Origin: an uncultured Actinomycetes bacterium
GTDB taxonomy: Bacteria > Actinomycetota > Actinomycetes > Nanopelagicales > Nanopelagicaceae
NCBI GenBank assembly: GCA_903954055.1
Contig: CAJBMC010000097.1
Location: forward strand, 1 to 41,763
Direction: 5' to 3'
DNA length: 41,763 nt
A program made the position numbers and the translations under genes. Every line of letters begins with the position of its first letter. The first letter of the stretch is position 1. Positions 8,731-16,720 of the stretch are shown piece by piece. The notes below the pieces were generated by a model that was not told the origin of the DNA, ran no database searches, and saw only the letters and a list, made by a program, of their open reading frames with translations.

Positions 8731-8759
8731 GATCTGACAGATCAAAGCACCTGACAGGT
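8731..8759. promoter_or_regulatory. Paired palindromes in the divergent helicase promoter region
   Basis: Two perfect odd-length dyads share the core CTGACAG: GATCTGACAGATC (8731-8743) and ACCTGACAGGT (8749-8759). Their centres (8737 and 8754) are 17 bp apart. They lie between the starts at 8717 (minus) and 8796 (plus) and could be bound by a dimeric repressor controlling both genes. No regulator gene is adjacent. Confidence 0.55.
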
Positions 8760-8783
8760 CACTCAATTGTCCTAATCACGTAA

Positions 8784-8789
8784 TAGCCT
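8784..8789 (+). promoter_or_regulatory. -10 box TAGCCT for the second helicase gene
   Basis: TAGCCT ends 6 nt before the GTG at 8796. This matches the leaderless spacing seen at several genes in this window and supports GTG 8796 as the start. Confidence 0.45.
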
Positions 8790-8795
8790 TATCTA

Positions 8796-10652
8796 GTGCT
8801 CGCTTACCTAGCTCAAAAATCTCAATTCCTCATGGATGCACCCACTATTCAGGACAAGGTCTCTAAAGCAGTGCTTCAAAAATTCAATCTGAAGGTTGGG
8901 AAAAGTGAGTATGAGTCTTGGAAAAATTCACTCGGAAATGCGATGTCTCACATTATGTATTCGCCGGCTATCCCATCTGATTCCGGTATAGCCATTGAAT
9001 ATCGCCTTGAAGGACGAAAACTCCGGATGGATTTTGTCATTTCAGGGTTGGATTTAGATGGGAATGAGTCACTTGTAATAGTTGAACTGAAACAATGGAC
9101 GGACATTCAATTCTCAGACTTAGAAGAGCATGTTAGAACGCCACTTGGAAAAGGATTAGTAAGCACCCCCCACCCTTCCTACCAAGCCTGGAGCTATCAA
9201 TCGCATTTGGAGCAATACAACCAATACGTTTATGAAACCGGAGTTCGTGTAGCGGCTTGTGCATATTTACATAATTGCAATGATTCAAGTGTTATTTCCG
9301 ATTCAAAATATGAAAATGCGCTTCGAAGAGCTCCCGTATTTCTAAAAGGTGGGCATTTAGAACTCCAACAGCTCATTGAATCTAAAATCAAGACAGGTAT
9401 GGGAATTGTAATTCTTCGACGAATAGATGAATCTCCTATTCGCCCCTCCAAACAATTGGCAGAAGCTGTTGGAAGCATGCTGAACGGACAGGAAGAATTT
9501 GTGCTCCTGGATGAGCAGAAGACTGTTTATGAAACAATCATTCGGAATGCGAGACAGACTCAGGTCTCGGGCAAAAAAGTTCTAATTGTAAAAGGCGGGC
9601 CAGGAACGGGAAAGTCGGTAATTTCAATAAATGCTCTCGCACATTTAACTGGTGAGCGACTTAACGTGAAATACGTGACTGCAAATGCAGCTCCACGCGA
9701 TGTGTTTAGCGAACGGCTTAAGTCATTAGTTAAAGGCGAAGTAGTTCGGCATCTCTTTTCTGGCTCCGGATCGTTCACCGAAACTGAAAATGATGAAATG
9801 GATGTATTAATTGTTGATGAAGCTCATCGACTTCGTATGAAATCTGGCATGTTTAGAAATATGGGCGAGAGCCAGACGAAGGAAATTATCAATTCTGCGA
9901 AATTCAGCGTTTTCTTCATTGATGAAGCTCAAAAAGTAACCTGGTCAGATGTTGGCGAGATCTCAAGAATCAAGGCTCATGCTGCCGAGCTAGGCGCAGA
10001 TGTAGAAATGATGGAACTCTTATCACAGTTCCGGTGCAATGGTTCAGACGACTACATGGCATGGCTTGATGGAACCTTAGGGGTTCAGGAAAATAAAGAT
10101 AATTACTTTACTCGCGAGGGTTTTGATTTTCAGATCTTCGATTCTCCAACTTTACTTCATGAGCAGATCCGTCAGAAAAATATGGAAAATAACAAGTCCC
10201 GTGTAGTTGCTGGGTATTGCTGGAATTGGAATAGTAAAAGGGATTTAAAGGCATTTGATATTGAAATGCCACAATTTGGTTACAAAGCTAAATGGAATCT
10301 AAGTGATTACGGAAATAAATGGATTATTGACCCAAAGTCAGTCGACGAAGTCGGATGCATACATACCTGTCAGGGGCTAGAAGTGGACTATGTGGGCGTC
10401 ATTATTGGAGATGATCTAATAGTTCGCGATGGGGAACTTGTGACGGATCCAAGTGCCCGTGCAAAGACAGATAAATCTTTGGCAGGTTACAAGAAGGAAC
10501 GGGCTCAGAATGCTGCCGAGGCAGAAGTAAAAGCCGATGAACTAATCCGAAATACTTATCGCACCTTGATGACCCGTGGCATGAAGGGTTGCTATGTTTA
10601 TTTTACCGATGAAGAGACTAGGAAATATTTTGAAGATCGTCTACCAACGTAG
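8796..10652 (+). CDS. DUF2075-type helicase with N-terminal PD-(D/E)XK-like domain (second copy)
   Basis: A 618-residue protein. The N-terminal part has a nuclease-like core with D79 in RMDFVISG and E97-x-K99 in VIVELKQW. The C-terminal part is a DUF2075 helicase: Walker A GGPGTGKS (267-274), DEAH at 341-344, a further FFIDEAQK segment, CIHTCQGLEVDYVGVIIGDD, and the terminal RTLMTRGMKGCYVYF motif. It shares its layout, but little sequence beyond motifs, with the divergent gene at 6837-8717. The stop codon TAG overlaps the GTG of the MazG-like gene (TAGTG at 10650-10654), so they form a coupled pair. The likely role is nucleic-acid processing in antiviral defence, inferred from domain and context. 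An internal ATG at 8832 is possible, but no Shine-Dalgarno supports it. Confidence 0.85.
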   Translation: MLAYLAQKSQFLMDAPTIQDKVSKAVLQKFNLKVGKSEYESWKNSLGNAMSHIMYSPAIPSDSGIAIEYRLEGRKLRMDFVISGLDLDGNESLVIVELKQWTDIQFSDLEEHVRTPLGKGLVSTPHPSYQAWSYQSHLEQYNQYVYETGVRVAACAYLHNCNDSSVISDSKYENALRRAPVFLKGGHLELQQLIESKIKTGMGIVILRRIDESPIRPSKQLAEAVGSMLNGQEEFVLLDEQKTVYETIIRNARQTQVSGKKVLIVKGGPGTGKSVISINALAHLTGERLNVKYVTANAAPRDVFSERLKSLVKGEVVRHLFSGSGSFTETENDEMDVLIVDEAHRLRMKSGMFRNMGESQTKEIINSAKFSVFFIDEAQKVTWSDVGEISRIKAHAAELGADVEMMELLSQFRCNGSDDYMAWLDGTLGVQENKDNYFTREGFDFQIFDSPTLLHEQIRQKNMENNKSRVVAGYCWNWNSKRDLKAFDIEMPQFGYKAKWNLSDYGNKWIIDPKSVDEVGCIHTCQGLEVDYVGVIIGDDLIVRDGELVTDPSARAKTDKSLAGYKKERAQNAAEAEVKADELIRNTYRTLMTRGMKGCYVYFTDEETRKYFEDRLPT

Positions 10653-10657
10653 TGGAA

Positions 10658-10978
10658 ATGAAAATGACTAACTCAGAGTTTGAAGAACTAAAATCCGAGA
10701 TTCGAGCATTTGCCCAGGCTCGGGATTGGGAACAATTTCATACCCCCAAGAATTTATCCATGGCAATTACAGGTGAAGCTGGCGAACTTGCAGCTGAGTT
10801 TCAATGGCTCACTGCCCAGCAATCTGCTCTCGAGTCACTTAGTTCAGAGCAACTTGAGGCCATTTCACTCGAAATCGCGGATATTCAAATTTATTTGCTT
10901 CGACTCGCAGATGTCTTAACCATCGATATAGCTGATGTAGTCCGCAGAAAAATTCAGATCAATGAGAATCGCTTTTAA
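10658..10978 (+). CDS. MazG-like nucleotide pyrophosphohydrolase
   Basis: A protein of about 106 residues of the all-alpha NTP-PPase superfamily. These hydrolyse (d)NTPs to monophosphates and pyrophosphate using two Mg2+-binding helices. The metal motifs are visible as GEAGELAAEFQW (E-x2-E) and LEIADIQIYLLRLAD (E-x2-D). The length fits the single-domain RS21-C6/MazG-like group rather than full-length MazG. It is translationally coupled to the upstream helicase; possible starts are GTG 10652, ATG 10658 and ATG 10664. Next to a nuclease-helicase, it may deplete or police nucleotides during infection, which is inference. Confidence 0.88.
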   Translation: MKMTNSEFEELKSEIRAFAQARDWEQFHTPKNLSMAITGEAGELAAEFQWLTAQQSALESLSSEQLEAISLEIADIQIYLLRLADVLTIDIADVVRRKIQINENRF

Positions 10979-11332
10979 TTAAACTCTCACCACTAACTTA
11001 ATGATTTCCTCGGCACTTGCATCGTTACCCACCTCCGCCTCCACATTGGTCGGCACATCCCTTAAAGCGCATTGGGCCAGAACTGTCATCTGGACTGCGA
11101 TATCTGCCATCCAGTAGAAGGCGCCTGACCCGACTTCTTCGAGAAGTTCAACTGCTTCTTCCAGGATCTCATCATTAAACTTCTCTTTGCCATCGATATC
11201 TTCTTGGAGGACTTTCAAGAGGAAGTCTCGTATCAGCGTTGCTTTATCTTTTGATTGGCGAGCATCGAACAAGATCTTGTTGAGTTCGTAATCCATGCGG
11301 GCGCTTCTTAGCCACTTTAACAATGTTCGCAC
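10979..11332 (-). CDS. Unknown acidic alpha-helical protein
   Basis: A protein of up to 117 residues with no family I recognise. It is predicted mostly helical and acidic in the middle (DEILEEAVELLEEVGSG), with a short apolar segment FYWMADIAVQMTVLAQCAL. The GTG at 11332 overlaps the end of the upstream unknown gene by 16 bp; ATG 11296 (MDYELNKIL) is an equally good start lying 20 nt after that stop. The two form a minus-strand pair between the helicase island and mutM. It converges with the MazG-like gene with no gap. Confidence 0.65.
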   Translation of the reverse strand: MRTLLKWLRSARMDYELNKILFDARQSKDKATLIRDFLLKVLQEDIDGKEKFNDEILEEAVELLEEVGSGAFYWMADIAVQMTVLAQCALRDVPTNVEAEVGNDASAEEIIKLVVRV

Positions 11333-11643
11333 TTTCCCTTCTTCACTTCAGCCTTCACACTCGGCTGACCCAAAACCTTCCGTGCTTTATTGGTCAACCT
11401 TCCGCCCCACGTACCTGGTTTAGGTGCGGTGAGGTATCTCCACTCCATTGCGGTGGAGACTGCTGCACCAATTTGTTCGAAGGGGATTATTAACTTCATC
11501 CCCATATCAATGATCGGTTCATGGGTGCCGGTCTGCACAATCTGGTCATAGAGATAGGCGACCTCGGCGAGAAATTTGGCACCCCTGAATTCGGGATCCC
11601 AGGTCATGCGGATTCTGCTGACGCTAAATTCAATGTGGTCCAT
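11317..11643 (-). CDS. Unknown protein with C-terminal CxxC
   Basis: A 108-residue protein without a recognised family. It contains WDPEFRGAKFLAEVAYLYDQ, a central MEWRYLTAPKPGTWGGR and a basic tail ending KKGKCEHC, where the terminal Cys-x2-Cys could bind metal. A TACCTT box on the minus strand ends 6 nt before the ATG, so the transcript is likely leaderless and would continue into the next minus-strand gene. It is divergent from mutM. Confidence 0.65.
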   Translation of the reverse strand: MDHIEFSVSRIRMTWDPEFRGAKFLAEVAYLYDQIVQTGTHEPIIDMGMKLIIPFEQIGAAVSTAMEWRYLTAPKPGTWGGRLTNKARKVLGQPSVKAEVKKGKCEHC

Positions 11644-11708
11644 ATCTAAAAGGTATGGGGGAGCACCGACAAGTTGCGCAGGTCTTACTTCTCCAATTCA
11701 CTTGCCCC

Positions 11709-12542
11709 ATGCCCGAGCTACCTGAAGTCGAGACTGTCCGCAGGGGGCTAGTGCGCTTTGCGCAGGGTTTTACGATTTCATCGGCCCAAGATTTACATCC
11801 CCGGTTGCTCAAGAACACATCTATCGCACCCCTTGACGCTGTCGTTGGTGGGCGGATTAAAGAGGTCAACCGTCGAGGCAAGTTCTTATGGTTTGTTCTC
11901 GATAGAGATGTAGCCCTCGTGGCACACCTTGGAATGTCGGGGCAATTTCTCTTTCCTCGCAAAGATCGACCAGAGCCGGGCCATGTGCGGGCGAGGTTTA
12001 CCTTGAAGAAAGGTTTTAAGAAGCAAGAGTTGGTCTTTAGCGATCAACGCACCTTTGGTTGGTTATCGGTTGAAGAGTTAATTGATGGCGTCCCAACTTC
12101 TGCGCAACATATTGCGGTGGATCCATTTGATCCAGCATTTGATAGAGCTGCAGTGATTGCAAAGATAAAGTCGCGCAAAGCTGCGATTAAATCAGTCATT
12201 CTCAATCAAGAGATCATGAGCGGCGTGGGAAATATCTACGCCGATGAATCGCTGTGGCGAGCCAAGATTCATCCCGAGATTGCTGCATGCGATCTGAGTG
12301 TGAAGAAGATTGGTTCGTTGGTTGATGCTGCCACCGAGGTGATGCGTGAGGCGGTTGAGGTGGGCGGGACATCCTTTGATGCGATGTATATCAACGTCAA
12401 TGGCGAGAGCGGATTCTTTGAGACCTCACTAGCTGCCTATGGGCAAGAGGGCGAACCATGCCCACGATGTGGCTGGCAGATTAGGCGGATCGCATTCGGT
12501 AATCGTTCATCGCACTTCTGCCCAAAGTGTCAGGTGCGGTAG
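11709..12542 (+). CDS. mutM: Formamidopyrimidine-DNA glycosylase
   Basis: This is the base-excision repair enzyme that removes 8-oxoguanine and Fapy lesions and nicks the abasic site. The 277-residue protein starts with MPELPEVETV, supplying the catalytic Pro2 and Glu3, which fixes the start at ATG 11709 rather than the upstream in-frame codon at 11655. The helix-two-turn-helix region includes NQEIMSGVGNIYADE. The C-terminal zinc finger has four Cys (CPRCGWQ... and HFCPKCQ). Length and motifs are normal. Confidence 0.97.
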   Translation: MPELPEVETVRRGLVRFAQGFTISSAQDLHPRLLKNTSIAPLDAVVGGRIKEVNRRGKFLWFVLDRDVALVAHLGMSGQFLFPRKDRPEPGHVRARFTLKKGFKKQELVFSDQRTFGWLSVEELIDGVPTSAQHIAVDPFDPAFDRAAVIAKIKSRKAAIKSVILNQEIMSGVGNIYADESLWRAKIHPEIAACDLSVKKIGSLVDAATEVMREAVEVGGTSFDAMYINVNGESGFFETSLAAYGQEGEPCPRCGWQIRRIAFGNRSSHFCPKCQVR

Positions 12543-12595
12543 CTTTACAGGAAAATAAAAAACCCGCAGATTTAACCGATTTGTTACCAAAACTC

Positions 12596-12625
12596 TTGAG
12601 GAGAATCGTTCGCTCCTGCTAACTT
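12596..12625 (+). promoter_or_regulatory. Sigma70-type promoter of the acetamidase gene
   Basis: TTGAGG (-35, 12596-12601), an 18-bp spacer and TAACTT (-10, 12620-12625) end 6 nt before the ATG at 12632. No Shine-Dalgarno lies in the remaining 6 nt, so translation is probably leaderless. Confidence 0.55.
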
Positions 12626-12631
12626 CCTGCA

Positions 12632-13552
12632 ATGAATCCAACTGTAAAGATTTCTAAAGACCAGCACATCTGGAAGTACCAGGCAGATATGCAGCCTGTT
12701 GTCTCGGTAGACCCAGGCACTGTCATTGAGATTGAGACGTGGGATTGCTTTACCGGTCAGGTCCAATCGCAGTCAGATACCTTGCTTAATCTTGATATGA
12801 CGCGCATCAATAGCGCGACTGGTCCGATTGAAGTCAAGGGCGCAGAACCTGGTGACTCGCTCTCTGTCACCTTGATTGATATTCAACCTGGCCCACAGGG
12901 CGCTGGAATGGTGATCCCTCAATGGGGGCAGCTGATCGATAAGGCGATGGCGCCACAGACTCGAATCTTTAAAGTTAAAGATGGCACCATCACCATGGAA
13001 TCTAATGGTGTGACATTTCCTGCTCGACCAATGTTTGGTGTGATTGGAGTTGCACCTGCATCGGGTGAAATCGGAACATTCTTCGCCGACCGCCATGGTG
13101 GAAATATGGATGATCACCTCAATGGAATCGGTGCCACCGTGCATCTACCAATCTTCCAACCAGGTGGAATGCTCGCAATCGGCGATATGCATGCATCAAT
13201 GGGCGATGGCGAAATCTCTGGCACCGGTGTTGAAATTGGTGGCAAGGGAATCATCAAAGTTGATTTGATTAAGGGTAACTCTGGCGGATGGCCAATCACC
13301 GAACTCAAGGATTCTTGGGTAACTCATGGAACTGCGAGCAATATCCAGGATGCGCTCAAGATTGCCTGTGATGAAGCGGCAAAGTTACTAGTTGATGAAT
13401 GGGGCTTCACCATTGAAGATGCCTTCATCTTCCTATCTGTGGCAGGAGATCTAGGTATTGCACAGAACTGCCACCCAATGCCAGATGGCTTTGCAGTTGC
13501 AAAGATGCGTGTGCCAAAGACGCCACGAACACCGGCGCCCTTCAAGTTGTAA
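12632..13552 (+). CDS. Acetamidase/formamidase family protein
   Basis: A 306-residue member of the FmdA/AmdA family, which hydrolyse short-chain amides such as formamide and acetamide to the acid and ammonia. Family features include VDPGTVIEIETWDCFTGQ near the N-terminus, the central AEPGDSLSVTLIDIQPGPQGAGM, and the GEIGTFFADRHGGNMDDHLNG and GDMHASMGDGEISGTGVE segments with conserved His and Asp residues at the metal site. It is followed by an APC permease 83 bp downstream, suggesting uptake and use of a nitrogenous solute. The amide substrate is not determinable. Confidence 0.93.
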   Translation: MNPTVKISKDQHIWKYQADMQPVVSVDPGTVIEIETWDCFTGQVQSQSDTLLNLDMTRINSATGPIEVKGAEPGDSLSVTLIDIQPGPQGAGMVIPQWGQLIDKAMAPQTRIFKVKDGTITMESNGVTFPARPMFGVIGVAPASGEIGTFFADRHGGNMDDHLNGIGATVHLPIFQPGGMLAIGDMHASMGDGEISGTGVEIGGKGIIKVDLIKGNSGGWPITELKDSWVTHGTASNIQDALKIACDEAAKLLVDEWGFTIEDAFIFLSVAGDLGIAQNCHPMPDGFAVAKMRVPKTPRTPAPFKL

Positions 13553-13635
13553 TTTGCAGTTGTAATCACAAGATCGATACCCAATAAAGAATTCAAGCGC
13601 GAGCTTGATGTTTGATAAACGAAACGGAGAAATAA

Positions 13636-15072
13636 GTGGCTCAACTAGAACGTAATGCCATTGGTCTACGCGATGTCGTATTCCAATCGATTTGTTCGAT
13701 GGCACCAGGTGCTGCAATCGCAGCATCAATCCCATTCGGATCGCCCCTTGCTGGTGGAGCACTTCCACTCGCTGTCGTCTTTGCCTTCTTCGGCATCTTC
13801 TTCACAGCATCAAGCATTGGACAGCTCGCAGCTCACATCCCTTCAGCAGGATCTGTTGCAACCTATAGCGCGGTAGGACTTCGCCCTTGGGTTGGCTTCT
13901 TAGTTGGCTGGGCATATGCCGCAGTTGAAATCCTCATCGTTCCACTCGTGATGTTGCAGCTTGGATACACAGTTGCTGGCGAATGGAATGCAGAGCAGCA
14001 CTCTTTCTCCATCAATAACTGGTGGATCTTCACAGTTGCCGGAACACTTCTTGTAGGCGGAATCGTTTATAAGGGCGTTAAGTCATCTGCTCGCACAGGT
14101 GTCATCCTCGGTGCAATCGAAATCGGCGTATTCCTCATCGTAGGTATCGTTCTTGTTGTTAAGGCTGGCGGAAATAATGACCTCGCTGTCTTCTCACCAC
14201 ATTATGCAAATGCAAAGGGCTTTGAAGGATGGTCTGGCGTTATCGCTGGCTCTGTCTTCTGTCTCCTTGCATTCTCAGGTTTTGAAGCTGCCGCACCTTT
14301 GGCAGAAGAGACCGAGAACCCACGCAAAAACATTCCTAAGGCTGTTATGTATGCAACGCTATCTATCGGTGCGCTCTATGCATTCACAACATATGCAGCA
14401 ACAGTTGCATTCGGCCCAGATAAGTTCAAGGACTTTGCCGCCTATAACAATGGCGCTCCATGGGATGGTCTAGCAAAGGGTCTCGGAACAGCGTTCTGGA
14501 TCTTGGTTCTCTTTGCAATCATCAACTCAACAATCGCTAATGCAAATGCTGGTGCAAATGTATTTACACGTACTGCATACGCATTTGGTCGCGCCGGTGC
14601 ATTCCCTAAGGCACTTGCTGAGATCGATCCAAAGCATAAGACTCCACGTAACGCAGTTATCGTGCAGCTTGCAGTTGGCTTAGTTCTCGCGCTTGGCCTC
14701 GGCGCAAAGTACACACCGCAGATGGCATTTGGAATCGTTGCAACAGCACTTGTTGTTGCAGTTGTTCCGGTCTACATGATCGCCAACTTGGCATGTATTG
14801 GTTACTTCACAAAGCACCGTCGTGAAGAGCGCCATCCTGTCATTCACATCGTCGTTCCAATCGTTGGCTTCCTCTTCTTGATCCCAGGCTTCTTCAATGC
14901 AGCTGGAATCACCGGAGTGCCAGGGTTGAGCTTCATCGTCTCACTTGCATCACCGCTGACATATGGCGCATTTGCAATGGGCGCATGGATGGTTGTGGGA
15001 CTTATTGCACTCGGTTACCTATCTTCAAAGAAGCCAGAGGCAATCAAGGAAGTCGCAACAATTCACGGCTAG
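13636..15072 (+). CDS. APC-family amino acid/amine permease
   Basis: A 478-residue membrane transporter with about 12 hydrophobic helices. The N-terminal signature VFQSICSMAPGAAIAASIPFG and the segment AFSGFEAAAPLAEETENPRKNIPKAV near residue 220 are typical of the amino acid-polyamine-organocation superfamily. It starts with GTG preceded by GGAGA. Codons favour GCA, ACA and TCA, as in nrdJ, suggesting strong expression. It sits in tandem with the acetamidase/formamidase and is closed by an intrinsic terminator. Substrate unknown. Confidence 0.92.
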   Translation: MAQLERNAIGLRDVVFQSICSMAPGAAIAASIPFGSPLAGGALPLAVVFAFFGIFFTASSIGQLAAHIPSAGSVATYSAVGLRPWVGFLVGWAYAAVEILIVPLVMLQLGYTVAGEWNAEQHSFSINNWWIFTVAGTLLVGGIVYKGVKSSARTGVILGAIEIGVFLIVGIVLVVKAGGNNDLAVFSPHYANAKGFEGWSGVIAGSVFCLLAFSGFEAAAPLAEETENPRKNIPKAVMYATLSIGALYAFTTYAATVAFGPDKFKDFAAYNNGAPWDGLAKGLGTAFWILVLFAIINSTIANANAGANVFTRTAYAFGRAGAFPKALAEIDPKHKTPRNAVIVQLAVGLVLALGLGAKYTPQMAFGIVATALVVAVVPVYMIANLACIGYFTKHRREERHPVIHIVVPIVGFLFLIPGFFNAAGITGVPGLSFIVSLASPLTYGAFAMGAWMVVGLIALGYLSSKKPEAIKEVATIHG

Positions 15073-15096
15073 TAATTACGGCTAATTAGTAACGGT

Positions 15097-15140
15097 GAGA
15101 GCCCGCTCGGATATTGCATCTGAGCGGGCTCTTCTCATTT
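15097..15140 (+). terminator. Intrinsic terminator after the APC permease
   Basis: GAGCCCGCTC (15099-15108) pairs perfectly with GAGCGGGCTC (15122-15131) around a 13-nt loop, followed by TTCTCATTT. Confidence 0.88.
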
Positions 15141-15158
15141 CTCGTGCAAGGATAAGCT

Positions 15159-15524
15159 ATGGAAAATCGCAGCTCTGGAATCGTTGTCTTAACCGATGGG
15201 CAGTGCCGCTTCTGTGAGGCAACGCTTGCTTGGGTGCAGAAGAAATTAGTTGTCGATGCGATTGCCTTTCAAGAGGCAGATCTTGAGCAATACGGGTTGA
15301 GCTATGAAGCATGTTCGCAGGCGCTACATGTAGTCAATGCAGGCAAGGTTTATGTGGGTTCAGATGCAATTGCTTACTTGCTTGGCCGTCGCGGAAATTA
15401 CGTGCTCGGCTTTATCGTGCGCGCATCAGGACCATTGGGTCGCTCTGGTTACAAGTGGGTAGCCGGCCATCGCAATACATGGGTTATTAAGCTAGCTACG
15501 CGCCTTATTGAACGCTCGCTTTAA
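15159..15524 (+). CDS. DCC-family (DUF393) thiol-disulfide oxidoreductase-like protein
   Basis: A 121-residue protein with the family motif D-G-x-C-x2-C near residue 14 (LTDGQCRFCEATLAWV) and a conserved second half (VGSDAIAYLLGRRGNYVLGFIVR). The family has a thioredoxin-like fold and a predicted redox-active Cys pair, but no established substrate. AAGG lies about 8 nt before the ATG. It converges with lexA with a 5-bp gap. Confidence 0.87.
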   Translation: MENRSSGIVVLTDGQCRFCEATLAWVQKKLVVDAIAFQEADLEQYGLSYEACSQALHVVNAGKVYVGSDAIAYLLGRRGNYVLGFIVRASGPLGRSGYKWVAGHRNTWVIKLATRLIERSL

Positions 15525-15529
15525 AGTAG

Positions 15530-16174
15530 TTAGCGAACTGAGCGAAGTACCGCAGTGACCTTGCCGAGGATCTCGCAGTGAGTTCCATCGATAGGTTCGA
15601 AGGCATCATTGGCTGGCAACAACCAGACTTTGCCGTTCTTCTTTGAAAAAGTTTTTACTGTTGCTTCGCCATCGATCATCGCCGCAACTACATCGCCATT
15701 GTTCGCATCCTTCTGCTGACGGATAACAACGAAGTCACCATCGCAGATAGCTGCATCAATCATGGACTCGCCCTTGACCTTCAACATAAAGAGATCACCA
15801 GAACCCACAAGTGATTCAGGAAGCGGCATCGTCTCTTCGATCATCTGATCTGCTGTGATAGGAACACCCGCTGCAATAGATCCAACCAGTGGAATAAATC
15901 GAGTCTTATCGACCGGGGTAGTGATGCCGAGTTCTGAGTCAGGGACAACGACCTCGAGGGCGCGGCCGGAGTTATCGCCGCGGCGGATGAGGCCCTTATC
16001 TTCGAGGATATCGAGCTGATATTTGACCGATGCCGAAGAGGTCAGGCCGACAGCGGCGCCAATCTCTCGCATGGTGGGGGCGTAGCCCTGGGAGTCGACG
16101 GAAGATTTGATGAAGTCGAGGATCTCGACCTGGCGGCCGGTGAGCTCGCCATCTGGGGATATCTTTTTGGCCAT
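15530..16174 (-). CDS. lexA: LexA, SOS response repressor
   Basis: This is the master repressor of the DNA-damage response; it self-cleaves when RecA filaments form. The 214-residue protein from ATG 16174 has an N-terminal winged helix (TMREIGAAVGLTSSASVKYQLDILEDKGLI, residues 34-63). The C-terminal peptidase has the cleavage bond A102-G103 (SIAAGVP), catalytic S137 (GESMID) and K174 (ATVKTF). An upstream in-frame start at 16234 would add 20 residues absent from the family, so 16174 is chosen. Two SOS boxes lie upstream and would give autoregulation and shared control with the divergent LysM gene. Confidence 0.97.
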   Translation of the reverse strand: MAKKISPDGELTGRQVEILDFIKSSVDSQGYAPTMREIGAAVGLTSSASVKYQLDILEDKGLIRRGDNSGRALEVVVPDSELGITTPVDKTRFIPLVGSIAAGVPITADQMIEETMPLPESLVGSGDLFMLKVKGESMIDAAICDGDFVVIRQQKDANNGDVVAAMIDGEATVKTFSKKNGKVWLLPANDAFEPIDGTHCEILGKVTAVLRSVR

Positions 16175-16205
16175 ACACAGATGGTTCCACACCCTGTGGA
16201 AAAAA

Positions 16206-16221
16206 TCAAACATATGTTCGA
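16206..16221. promoter_or_regulatory. LexA-binding SOS box, lexA-proximal
   Basis: TCAAACATATGTTCGA matches the actinobacterial consensus TCGAAC-N4-GTTCGA with one mismatch. It lies 32 bp upstream of the lexA start and probably mediates autorepression. Confidence 0.75.
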
Positions 16222-16264
16222 ATATTTCTTGCACTTGTCGGTGGTCGGGGGTATCTTTCTCTTA

Positions 16265-16280
16265 TCGAACAAGTGTTCGA
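16265..16280. promoter_or_regulatory. LexA-binding SOS box, perfect consensus
   Basis: TCGAACAAGTGTTCGA is a perfect SOS box of the type used by mycobacteria and corynebacteria. It lies 40 bp before the LysM gene, so that gene should be induced by DNA damage. Confidence 0.9.
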
Positions 16281-16320
16281 AAACCTTCCCCAAGGTTCGT
16301 AGTTAGCAGGAGTAAAGACC

Positions 16321-16659
16321 ATGAGCGCTATAACCAGTGTAAATCAAGGCTTTTTGGCCATTCCGTCCGTGCGATTAAATCGCCGTGGTCGTTTAGCTCG
16401 CACCCTCGTGGTTCTTTCTCTCGCTATCGTGGCGGCTTCGGTTGCCGGCGGAAAGGCCGGGGCTGACACAACGATCGCTCCAATCGTCTCTCAATCCTTT
16501 ATTACAGTCACAGTAGCGCCGGGGGATACCGTCTGGTCCCTGGCCAACCGTGTCTCTGAAGGCCGTGGTGTGCGCTCGCTCGTAGCCTCAATCATCGAGG
16601 TCAATAGCCTCGGCAATGGCGATCTCACTGCGGGCCAGAAGATCCGAATCCCTCTCTAA
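16321..16659 (+). CDS. SOS-linked LysM protein, probable cell division suppressor
   Basis: A 112-residue membrane-anchored or secreted protein: a basic N-terminus, one hydrophobic helix (about residues 26-45), a short linker and a single C-terminal LysM domain (TVAPGDTVWSLANRVSEGRG, ending LTAGQKIRIPL) that would bind peptidoglycan. It is divergent from lexA and shares its control region. That is the arrangement of Rv2719c (ChiZ) in mycobacteria, DivS in corynebacteria and YneA in Bacillus, which halt septation during the SOS response. AGGAG precedes the ATG by about 9 nt. The role is inferred from context. Confidence 0.88.
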   Translation: MSAITSVNQGFLAIPSVRLNRRGRLARTLVVLSLAIVAASVAGGKAGADTTIAPIVSQSFITVTVAPGDTVWSLANRVSEGRGVRSLVASIIEVNSLGNGDLTAGQKIRIPL

Positions 16660-16720
16660 GCTCACTTTCACACTCGTGTAGAAACGCTCTGGCGTGTCGG
16701 ACATTTTCATCCCACCAACT

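Noticed and set aside
12773-13144. 123-codon minus-strand frame inside the acetamidase gene
   Set aside because: It is an antisense shadow of a well-supported gene, with no ribosome site or family resemblance.
15510-15545. Sequence resembling the element boundary (CTTTAAAGTAGTTAG)
   Set aside because: The similarity to ACTTAAAGTAGTTCT is short and no other part of the small-peptide element is nearby.
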